From the NCBI GenBank assembly GCA_036337765.1, contig JAYZDP010000234.1:1-42243 (forward strand): a stretch of 42,243 bases of DNA. Direction: 5' to 3'. Numbering within the stretch: the stretch's first letter is position 1; every line of letters begins with the position of its first letter. A program made the translations under genes and the position numbers. The DNA is from JAYZDP01 sp036337765. Lineage in GTDB: Bacteria; Acidobacteriota; Thermoanaerobaculia; Multivoradales; Multivoraceae. A model generated the notes under the pieces. That model did no database searches. It had not been told where the DNA came from and worked only from the letters and a program-made list of their open reading frames with translations. Shown piece after piece: positions 29,150-36,306 of this stretch.

Positions 29150-30108
29150 AAGACCGCCATCAGTAGCTGTAACCCGGCGGCGATCGAGGCGAGCAGCAGG
29201 TGCACGGGCTGCAGCGCTCGGGGCACCTCGAAGTAGTACATTCCCGCGCCCACGGCCGCTTCCAGAACCAGCAGCAGCAGCACCCACCTACCGCAACGGC
29301 CGAGCCGCGTCGGCGCACAGCCCAGCCTGTGGAGGCGCCACACCAGCAAGGCATTGGCCCCGACCACCAGGATCGACACTGATCGATGAATGAGGACATC
29401 GTCCCCGAGCGCGGTCATCCAAGTGCCGCGAGCGTCCGCCGCCTCTACCATCAGCACGTCGATGCCTTCCCGAACGCGAGTACCGAGCAAGATCTGGATC
29501 CCCGAGAGGCCGATGACGCCGGCGATGAGTCCGGCAACGGCGCCGTCTCTCGGAATCTCCTCGCGGCTCCACTCGTCGCGCTCGGATCGGGCCAGCGCGA
29601 GCAGCAGCGCCCCCACGACCATCAGGGCCACCACCATGTGGAGAGTCACGATCCAGGGCATGAGGTTGGACTCGACGACCACCGATCCAAGCCAGCCCTC
29701 GAAGCCCACCAGCAGGAATGCAGTGAGGCTCCACCAGAAGACGGCAGCGGCCTCTCGCTTCAACGGCCACGAAGCCACAAGCGTGACGAAGATGAAAAGA
29801 CCGATAGCCACGCCGATCAGCCGGTTGATGTACTCCGTCCAGGTCTTGACCACATTGAACGGAACTGCGGCGTAGCCGTGCTCGCCGTAGGTCTCCCGAT
29901 AGTCCGCGGGCAGCTCAGCCTCTGACGTCGGCGGAATCCACTGGCCAAAGCAGGTCGGCCAGTCGGGGCAGCCCATGCCGGCACCGCTGGCGCGAACCAG
30001 ACCGCCGACAAGGATCAGAAAGTAGACGGCGCCGATCGTCCGCAGCGCCCAGGAACGGAATCGCCGAGCGCTGCGAGTCGCCGCGGGGCTCGAAGGCCCC
30101 GTCGTCAC
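29083..30108 (-). CDS. ctaA: COX15/CtaA family heme A synthase
   Basis: A 341-residue inner-membrane enzyme with about eight transmembrane helices that oxidises the methyl group of heme O to make heme A for cytochrome oxidase. After a basic leader come GAVYFLILVGGLVRASGAGM and the Cys pair of GCPDWPTCFGQWIPP. The first heme-ligand region reads WTEYINRLIG, with Asn where many CtaA have His. Later histidines are in IVTLHMVVALMVVG, LIHRSVSILVVG and QPVHLLLASI. The GTG start overlaps the stop of the acyl-CoA ligase gene as GTGA. Cytochrome oxidase genes are not nearby. An aerobic respiratory chain with heme A is implied. Confidence 0.88.
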   Translation of the reverse strand: MTTGPSSPAATRSARRFRSWALRTIGAVYFLILVGGLVRASGAGMGCPDWPTCFGQWIPPTSEAELPADYRETYGEHGYAAVPFNVVKTWTEYINRLIGVAIGLFIFVTLVASWPLKREAAAVFWWSLTAFLLVGFEGWLGSVVVESNLMPWIVTLHMVVALMVVGALLLALARSERDEWSREEIPRDGAVAGLIAGVIGLSGIQILLGTRVREGIDVLMVEAADARGTWMTALGDDVLIHRSVSILVVGANALLVWRLHRLGCAPTRLGRCGRWVLLLLVLEAAVGAGMYYFEVPRALQPVHLLLASIAAGLQLLMAVFYRTGAASPARNSSTVALKAAG

Positions 30109-31742
30109 GACGCCTGAGCGGTCGGCAGCACGTGATCCTTGAACTGCTCGCGCAGATCCATCTTCTGGATCTTGCCGGTGGCGGTGTGTGGATTCTCGTC
30201 GACGAAGGCGACGTCGTCGGGCATCCACCACTTGGCGATCTTGCCTTCCATGTAGCCCAACACGTCCTTGGCCGAAACCTGACTGCCCTCGTTGCGCACC
30301 ACGACCAATAGCGGCCGCTCGTCCCACTTGGGATGGACGATGCCGATCACCGCCGCCTCCGTCACCTCGGGATGGCCGACGGCGACGTTCTCGAGCTCGA
30401 TCGAGGAGATCCACTCGCCACCCGACTTGATGACGTCCTTCGAGCGATCGGTGATCTGCATGAAGCCGCGCTCGTCGAGCGTGGCCACGTCGCCGGTGTC
30501 AAAGAAGCCCTCCGCGTCGAGGATCTCACCGCCCTCGCCCTTGAGGTAGGCACCGGAGATCGCCGGGCCACGCACCACCAGGTGGCCGAAGGCCTCGCCG
30601 TCGCTCGGCAGCCGATTGCCCTCGTCGTCGAGGATCTTCATCTCGACGGTGTACGGTGGCCGCCCCTGCTTGAGCTTGGCCTTCATCTGCTCTTCTGCCG
30701 ACATCTCGTCCATACCCGGCTTGAACGTGGCCAGCGTGCCGAGCGGACTCATCTCGGTCAGGCCCCAGGCGTGCATCACCGAAACGCCGTAGTCGCGCTC
30801 GAACGCAGCGATCATCGACTCCGGACAAGCCGATCCGCCGATCGCCACCCGCTTCAGAGTCGAAAGGCCCAGGTCGTTGGCCTGCATGTGCTGTAGCAGC
30901 ATCAGCCACACGGTAGGCACGGCCGCGGTGAAGGTCACGCTCTCGTCCTCGAGCAACGAGTGGATCGAGGCACCGTCCATCTGAGCGCCCGGCATCACCA
31001 ACTTGGCGCCGACCATCGGGCCGGCAAAGGCGATCGCCCAGGCGTTGGCGTGAAACATCGGCACCACCGGCATCACCGAGTCGACGGCGCGCATGCCGAA
31101 GCCATCGGCACCGTTGGCCGCCAGCGCATGCAAAACGTTCGAGCGGTGCGAGTACAGAACACCCTTCGGGTTGCCTGTCGTCCCCGAGGTGTAACAGAGA
31201 CCGCAGGCCGCGTTCTCGTCGACGGCCACCCAGTCGAAGTCGTCCGACTCCGCCTCAATCAGCTCCTCGTAGCAGTGGACGTTGTCCAGCGTCGTTTCGG
31301 GCATGTGCTCGCGGTCGGTCATCACCACGTAGCCGCGCACGTCTGGCAGCTCGTCCTTCACGCCTTCGAGAATCGGTACGAAGGTGGTGTCGAGAAACAC
31401 CATCTTGTCCTCGGCGTGGTTGACGATGTAGATGATCTGCTCGCGGAACAGACGCGGGTTCAGGGTGTGACACACCGCCCCCGCTCCCATGATTCCGTAC
31501 CAGACTTCCATGTGGCGGTGGGTGTTCCACGCCATCGTCGCGACCACGTCTGCCTCCCCGATGCCGAGGCGGGTGAGTGCGTTGGCGCACTTCTTGGCCC
31601 GTGAGTGGATGTCCGAGTAGGTGCAGCGGTGGATCGGCCCCTCGACGGTGCGTGTGACCATCTCGCGCTCGGGGTGCCACTCCTTGGCGTGATCCAAAAT
31701 CGTGTGGGCCAGCAGCGGCCAGTCCTGCATCAACCCCCTCAT
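30105..31742 (-). CDS. Fatty acyl-CoA synthetase (AMP-binding, medium/long-chain)
   Basis: A 545-residue adenylate-forming ligase that activates a carboxylic acid with ATP and CoA. The P-loop is CYTSGTTGNPKGVLYSHRS; later motifs are VPMFHANAWAI, HAWGLTEMSPLGTL, FFDTGDVATLDERGFMQITD, and the hinge and C-terminal RSKDVIKSGGEWISSIELEN with HTATGKIQKMDLRE near the end, carrying the catalytic Lys. This fits the long/medium-chain fatty acid branch. ATG has AGGAGG 5 nt upstream. Fatty-acid activation here feeds the beta-oxidation enzymes elsewhere in the window. The gene follows the exported RidA-like gene by 17 nt and overlaps heme A synthase by 4 nt. Confidence 0.92.
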   Translation of the reverse strand: MRGLMQDWPLLAHTILDHAKEWHPEREMVTRTVEGPIHRCTYSDIHSRAKKCANALTRLGIGEADVVATMAWNTHRHMEVWYGIMGAGAVCHTLNPRLFREQIIYIVNHAEDKMVFLDTTFVPILEGVKDELPDVRGYVVMTDREHMPETTLDNVHCYEELIEAESDDFDWVAVDENAACGLCYTSGTTGNPKGVLYSHRSNVLHALAANGADGFGMRAVDSVMPVVPMFHANAWAIAFAGPMVGAKLVMPGAQMDGASIHSLLEDESVTFTAAVPTVWLMLLQHMQANDLGLSTLKRVAIGGSACPESMIAAFERDYGVSVMHAWGLTEMSPLGTLATFKPGMDEMSAEEQMKAKLKQGRPPYTVEMKILDDEGNRLPSDGEAFGHLVVRGPAISGAYLKGEGGEILDAEGFFDTGDVATLDERGFMQITDRSKDVIKSGGEWISSIELENVAVGHPEVTEAAVIGIVHPKWDERPLLVVVRNEGSQVSAKDVLGYMEGKIAKWWMPDDVAFVDENPHTATGKIQKMDLREQFKDHVLPTAQAS

Positions 31743-31759
31743 AGAGCCTCCTGGTTCCG

Positions 31760-32218
31760 TCAGTCGACAGCGATGACCGCAGTCGCTTCGACTTCGATCA
31801 GCAGCCGCGGGTCGACGAGGCCCGTCACTCCGACCCAGGTCGAAGCGGGATACTTCTCCACGGCGTATGCCTTCGCCTGAGCTCCGCCCGCCGTCCGCAC
31901 CTTGTCCGGATCGATGTCTTTCAGAAAGACCGTCGTCTTGACCACGTCGTCGAGCGACGCTCCAGCCTGTTCGAGCCGACGGAGCACACTCGCGAAGGCG
32001 ATCTCCGCCTGCGCCGCGAGGTCCGCTCCGGGCTCGGACGCATCCGCCGCCCAGCCGATCTGGCCCGAGACCCAGACCGTCTTCAGACCGTTGTGAACCG
32101 CCGTGACGACCTGTGTGAACCCCTGCTCTGGATCGATGTACTCCTTCTCCACCTCTTCACCTCCGAAAACTGGAAACGCGATTACCAGAAGGGCGACGAC
32201 ACAGGCGACACGCCTCAT
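31760..32218 (-). CDS. RidA/YjgF family protein with signal peptide
   Basis: A 152-residue Rid-family protein. The fold is clear: NGLKTVWVSGQIGWAADA, LAAQAEIAFASVLRRLEQAG, DDVVKTTVFLKDIDPD and LLIEVEATAVIAVD. True RidA deaminates reactive enamines and needs an Arg just after the conserved Pro; here that stretch reads YPASTWVGVTGL, without the Arg, as in other Rid subgroups. Unusually, the protein begins MRRVACVVALLVIAFPVFGG, a good signal peptide, so it should be periplasmic, whereas Rid proteins normally work in the cytoplasm. The ATG overlaps the stop of the 2-hydroxyacid dehydrogenase gene as ATGA. Confidence 0.83.
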   Translation of the reverse strand: MRRVACVVALLVIAFPVFGGEEVEKEYIDPEQGFTQVVTAVHNGLKTVWVSGQIGWAADASEPGADLAAQAEIAFASVLRRLEQAGASLDDVVKTTVFLKDIDPDKVRTAGGAQAKAYAVEKYPASTWVGVTGLVDPRLLIEVEATAVIAVD

Positions 32219-33273
32219 CGGTTCGGCCCCCGGCTCATCGGAATAGGCTGCCACCTCACCAGTGGCGCCTTGGGAAGCACCGTCGGATTGACGCAACTGC
32301 GCGGCCAGCGCCCGGTCAGCACCGTCGCCAGCTCGCGGCCGAGACGGCGCCGGGTCTCCGGCATCATGCGCGAGGTCGCCGAAGCGACGTGGGGCGTCAG
32401 CAGCACGTTCGCCATCTCGAGTAGTGGATTGTCGGCTGCCACCGGCTCCACCTCGAGTACGTCGAGGCCGGCGTAGGCGATCGAGCCGCTCTCCAACGCG
32501 TCGATCAACGCCGCCTCATCGTGAACAGGTCCGCGCCCAGTGTTGATGAAGATTGCCGAGGACTTCATCTTGGCGAAGGAGGCGGCGTTCATCAGATGGG
32601 TGGTCTCCTCGTTCAGCGGCGAGTGCACAGACACGAAGTCGGAGCGCTCAAGGAGCTCTCCGAAGCTCACCGGCTCTACGCCCTCGGCCGTCATCTCGAG
32701 CTCCGAGACGTACGGGTCGAAGGCGATGACATGGAAGCCGAAGGGCTTGGCGCGGCGTGCCACGCCGCGCGCAACGTTGCCGAACGAGACCAGGCCGAGG
32801 GTCTGGCCCCACAGCCGCGACACGTTGACGAAAACCGGCCGGCCGTTCGCCCACTCGCCCTCCCGGACCATGCGGTCCTGCTGGTTGATCTGGCGAGCCG
32901 TGCCAAGAATCAGCATCATGGCGTGATCGGCAACCTCCTCGATGAAGACGTCGGGCACGTTGGTGACCAGAATCCCTGCCTCTGTCGCAGCATCGACGTC
33001 GACTGTGTCAGTACCCACCGAGCCACAGCCGATGACCAGCGTGTCCTCGAGCCCGGCGATGATCTCGGCGCTGATGCGCCGGAAGCGCGCGATCACGGCT
33101 TCAGCGCTTCTTGCCTCGGCGATGAACTCCTCCTTCGACGAGGCGTCGATCTGGATGATCTGGGCTCCGATCGGGTCGAGGGCCTCGCGCTCCAGGGAGT
33201 AGGCGTTGTCGCCGAGGTCGAAGCTTGGTCCACGCGGCGCCTGGACCGCAACGATAGGTTTGCCTTCACTCAC
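32215..33273 (-). CDS. D-2-hydroxyacid dehydrogenase, CtBP/phosphoglycerate dehydrogenase-like
   Basis: A 352-residue NAD-dependent oxidoreductase that interconverts 2-oxoacids and D-2-hydroxyacids. The cofactor loop is TLGLVSFGNVARGVARRAKP, where Ser-Phe-Gly stands in the GxGxxG turn as in CtBP-like members. Catalytic residues are Arg in INTGRGPVHDEAAL, Glu in LDVLEVEP and His in LTPHVASATS. The C-terminal 30 residues are a basic/Pro-rich tail. GTG start has AAGGAGA upstream at good spacing. Glyoxylate, hydroxypyruvate or another 2-oxoacid could be the substrate. First gene of a short operon with RidA-like, acyl-CoA ligase and heme A synthase. Confidence 0.9.
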   Translation of the reverse strand: MSEGKPIVAVQAPRGPSFDLGDNAYSLEREALDPIGAQIIQIDASSKEEFIAEARSAEAVIARFRRISAEIIAGLEDTLVIGCGSVGTDTVDVDAATEAGILVTNVPDVFIEEVADHAMMLILGTARQINQQDRMVREGEWANGRPVFVNVSRLWGQTLGLVSFGNVARGVARRAKPFGFHVIAFDPYVSELEMTAEGVEPVSFGELLERSDFVSVHSPLNEETTHLMNAASFAKMKSSAIFINTGRGPVHDEAALIDALESGSIAYAGLDVLEVEPVAADNPLLEMANVLLTPHVASATSRMMPETRRRLGRELATVLTGRWPRSCVNPTVLPKAPLVRWQPIPMSRGPNR

Positions 33274-33327
33274 TGGGCTGTCTCCTTCAGCAACGACTGC
33301 GGCGAGGGAGGCGAGTATCCCACAACC

Positions 33328-33879
33328 TCAGGGCCTCGCAGAGGCCTGCCAGGGCCGAAAACTCACGTTCGCAACCAGCGAGTTGACACCGGGGTTGAGG
33401 GGGTAGATGCCGGCATTCGACAGATGGTGGAAGTCGAGACCGACGAAGATGGCAGGGGCCACCCGATAGGCCACTTCGATCCCGGTTCTGAACTCGACGA
33501 CGCCGCCGAGATCCAGGCCGTCTCCCCGGCCGTAAGCCCCGCCGGAGGCATGGATCGCCACCCTCACCGGCCCAGCCGGCATGTGCAGCCGAAAGCCGCC
33601 GTAGACGTAGTGCGTCGAGTCGTCGGTAACGAACGCGCCGAAAGCGGGGCTCATCGTTCCCCACGACCACCGAGCCAACTCGATGTTGGTGAGGCGGATC
33701 TCGGCGCCCACCTCGACGGAATCCACGCTCACGGTGCGGTTGAAATCGTGACGACCGACGTTCAAGGCCAACGCGGGATCCTGGCCCGCCACAGCTGCGC
33801 CCAGCGCTCCGACGGCGAGGAGGCTCGCGACGGCGGCGCTGCGCGCGGCCGTGCTGATGAGGGAAGTTGAGAGCTTCAT
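33328..33879 (-). CDS. PagL-like lipid A 3-O-deacylase/acyloxyacyl hydrolase
   Basis: A 183-residue outer-membrane barrel. Residues 1-31 form a signal peptide (AVASLLAVGALGAAVAG). The C-terminal half matches the PagL signature: VGLDFHHLSNAGIYPLNPGV followed by NSLVANVSFRP. His and Ser in HHLSNA and a Glu in VEFRTGIEVAYR (or nearby) would form the catalytic triad that removes the 3-O-acyl chain from lipid A. The NPGVNS turn and alternating strands support an 8-stranded barrel. This implies a lipopolysaccharide-bearing outer membrane. It ends 55 nt before the 2-hydroxyacid dehydrogenase start and follows the penicillin acylase by 21 nt. Confidence 0.83.
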   Translation of the reverse strand: MKLSTSLISTAARSAAVASLLAVGALGAAVAGQDPALALNVGRHDFNRTVSVDSVEVGAEIRLTNIELARWSWGTMSPAFGAFVTDDSTHYVYGGFRLHMPAGPVRVAIHASGGAYGRGDGLDLGGVVEFRTGIEVAYRVAPAIFVGLDFHHLSNAGIYPLNPGVNSLVANVSFRPWQASARP

Positions 33880-33900
33880 TGTCCGATCCTGACGGGCGGC

Positions 33901-36306
33901 CTACTCGGCCAGCAATCGGAGGCGGCGAACGGTCTCTCTTTCGACCTCGGGACGGCTGAAGAGCAGCGGGAACGCCTCGTCGCGGGCCCAGGGCTCGAAC
34001 AGATCGCGATAGTGCGGCGAGCGCGGGTCTCCCGACTGTCCGGGTGAGTTCATCGCCAAGCTGCGGTCCCAGGCACCCACGTCGAGGATCATGCGAAATG
34101 ACGCGCCGCTGCGCTGTCGGAAGTCCGCCGACCGGTACGACGTGTTGCCGACCGTCTCACTCGATCCACCACGGGGAAGCGGACCTACGTCGCCATCCAC
34201 GCCCAGGGCATCCAGGATGCTGCCGAGAGGATGTTCGAGCAGACTGTGGTGGAGACTGCCCCAGCGCCACGCGGCCGGAGCTCCGAGCAGCTCGCCGACC
34301 TCGCGCCAGGCCTCTCCGAGGCTCGACAGCAGAGCTGTGTCGCTCGCCGCGGCCGGCCCGCCATGGTCGAGGAGGCGCAGGACCCCCGGAGAACCCACCC
34401 GGATCAACTCCCCGATCGCCTCCTCCCCCAGTGCGTGCCGCCTCAGCTCCTCACGCCAAAGCGCCCGCGGTAGGTGCCGTCGCTGCCACACTTCGAAAAG
34501 CGCCGCCGGTGCACTTTCGGCGGCCAGATCCCCAGTCCAATCCCGAAGCATTTCTAGCGCGGCCGCCTGCTCCTCACTTCCCGCCTCCAGGCCCCTCAGG
34601 CGCTTGGCCGCGCGCCTCGCCGGCAGCGACATGGTGTCGGTCTGAAGCTCCAGCGCACGCGACAGCGTCACCCGCTGTTCGGCCGCGAGGACCTCGGCGA
34701 TGCGATCGAAGCGGTGCGGCGGCGCCCACTCGAACCCCATCTGGTGGGGATAGCCAGCCGGCAGGTTCATCTGATTCGCCGTCGCCACCCAGCCTCGCTC
34801 GGGATTGGCCTCGACCGGCAGCTGGTCCATGTCGTAGAAGTCGTCCCACTCGTAGCGGCCATCGCCCGGCACTGGCAGCAAACCATCCCAGTTGGGCCGG
34901 ATTGGCGCCAGACCGCCCGGCTTCCATCCGATATTGCCGGCGACGTCGGCGTAGACCTGGTTCTCTCCCGGCAGGCCCCAGCGGTTCATCGCCGCGAGAA
35001 AGCCGTCCCAGGTCCGCGCTCGCATGTACTCGATGCTCCCGAGGTAGGGCGCCATTCCCGGCTCGAGCCAGGCCGCGCGCAGCGCGACGGCGACGCCGTT
35101 CGCAGGATCCTCGAAGATCACCGGGCCATGGCGCGTGAAGCGCAGCTCGACAGTGTGCGGATCTGCACCACGCACGTCGATCAACTCCTTGACCTCGGTC
35201 ATCCGCTCCCAGCCGTCTCCATAGCGGTACTCGAGCCCAGCGCCCTCGCGGGTGCGATAGACGTAGAGATCCTCCTGATCGATCGAGAAGACCGTCAGCC
35301 CGAACGCGATCCCGTCGTTGTGGCCGATCGAGACCCCTGGAAGCGCCGGCTCGCCCGCTCCGATGACGTGCAGGCCCGGCGCCGAGAGATGCACGATATA
35401 GCGCAATGACGGCACGGCGAGGGTACGGTGCGGATCGTTGGCGAGCAGCGGCCGACCGCTGGCGGTTCGAGTACCAGCGATCGACCAGTTGTTGCTCCCC
35501 TCGCTAATCGAAACCTCATCGCCGGGGCTCGGCATCCTTGCGAGCTGGTCGCCCTTCGAGAAGGTGACACCGCGAGTGGCCAGACGATAGGTGTCGAGCC
35601 ACTCCTCACGAATCAGGCCCGGGTCGACGCCCGCCTGTGTCTGGAGCTCGTGTGCGGGCTCATAGTGGTCGCGCACGGCAAGCGCCTCAGGTCCGAACTT
35701 CTCCAAAAAGAGGCCTCGTGTCACCTCCTGTCGCGCGTTGCGCAGCAAGCCGTGGCTACGGATACGGGCGACGGCATCGGGACTCCATCGCTGAGGCCGA
35801 TAGTCGAGCGCCTCGAACTCGGGCGGCAGGAGTTCCGGTCTGAGCTCCGTCAGCTCGATGTAGGCGTTGATGCCTTCCGAAAAGGCAGTCGCGATGCGCT
35901 TGGTGTCGGAGGCGTAGGCCAGCCACTCGCGCTGCATCGAGCCGCGGTACAGGAAGAGCCTCGCGGCCCGGTCTTGCTCGACGTATTCCCCTCCGAAGAC
36001 CTCTGCGAGACGGCCCTCTCCCCGGCGCTTCCAGAGATCGAGCTGCCACAGACGGTCGCGCGCGGCGTTGAAGCCCTGGGCACGAAAGACGTCGTCGATC
36101 GATCGCGCGTAGATGTGCGGCACGCCCCACCGATCGATCAGGATCTCGGCCGGCTCGTCGAGCGCCGGCACCGAAAGCTCCTCCCACGGCGTCTCGGAGG
36201 CCGACGGCTGCGATGGAGCCTCGCCACACCCACCGAGCAGCGCGAGGCCGACCAGGCCCAGTGCAACGGCAATCCCATTGCCTGCCGTCGGAGGCGCGAG
36301 CGTCAC
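33901..36306 (-). CDS. Penicillin acylase family lipoprotein (Ntn hydrolase)
   Basis: An 801-residue exported amide hydrolase. The N terminus ends in a lipobox (LALLGGC). The alpha-part carries ILIDRWGVPHIYARSIDDVF and RDRLWQLDLWKRRGEGRLAE. Autocleavage should occur just before the Ser of EGSNNWSIAGTRTASG, freeing the N-terminal nucleophile. The beta-part shows LLANDPH, GVSIGHNDGIAFGLTV and FTRHGPVI, followed by AWLEPG; the terminal block is GGSSETVGNTSYR. Members cleave acyl side chains from beta-lactams, homoserine lactones or N-acyl amino acids. As a lipoprotein it may be anchored in the envelope. The GTG start overlaps the stop of the CoA-transferase gene as GTGA, so the two are coupled. 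Confidence 0.91.
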   Translation of the reverse strand: MTLAPPTAGNGIAVALGLVGLALLGGCGEAPSQPSASETPWEELSVPALDEPAEILIDRWGVPHIYARSIDDVFRAQGFNAARDRLWQLDLWKRRGEGRLAEVFGGEYVEQDRAARLFLYRGSMQREWLAYASDTKRIATAFSEGINAYIELTELRPELLPPEFEALDYRPQRWSPDAVARIRSHGLLRNARQEVTRGLFLEKFGPEALAVRDHYEPAHELQTQAGVDPGLIREEWLDTYRLATRGVTFSKGDQLARMPSPGDEVSISEGSNNWSIAGTRTASGRPLLANDPHRTLAVPSLRYIVHLSAPGLHVIGAGEPALPGVSIGHNDGIAFGLTVFSIDQEDLYVYRTREGAGLEYRYGDGWERMTEVKELIDVRGADPHTVELRFTRHGPVIFEDPANGVAVALRAAWLEPGMAPYLGSIEYMRARTWDGFLAAMNRWGLPGENQVYADVAGNIGWKPGGLAPIRPNWDGLLPVPGDGRYEWDDFYDMDQLPVEANPERGWVATANQMNLPAGYPHQMGFEWAPPHRFDRIAEVLAAEQRVTLSRALELQTDTMSLPARRAAKRLRGLEAGSEEQAAALEMLRDWTGDLAAESAPAALFEVWQRRHLPRALWREELRRHALGEEAIGELIRVGSPGVLRLLDHGGPAAASDTALLSSLGEAWREVGELLGAPAAWRWGSLHHSLLEHPLGSILDALGVDGDVGPLPRGGSSETVGNTSYRSADFRQRSGASFRMILDVGAWDRSLAMNSPGQSGDPRSPHYRDLFEPWARDEAFPLLFSRPEVERETVRRLRLLAE

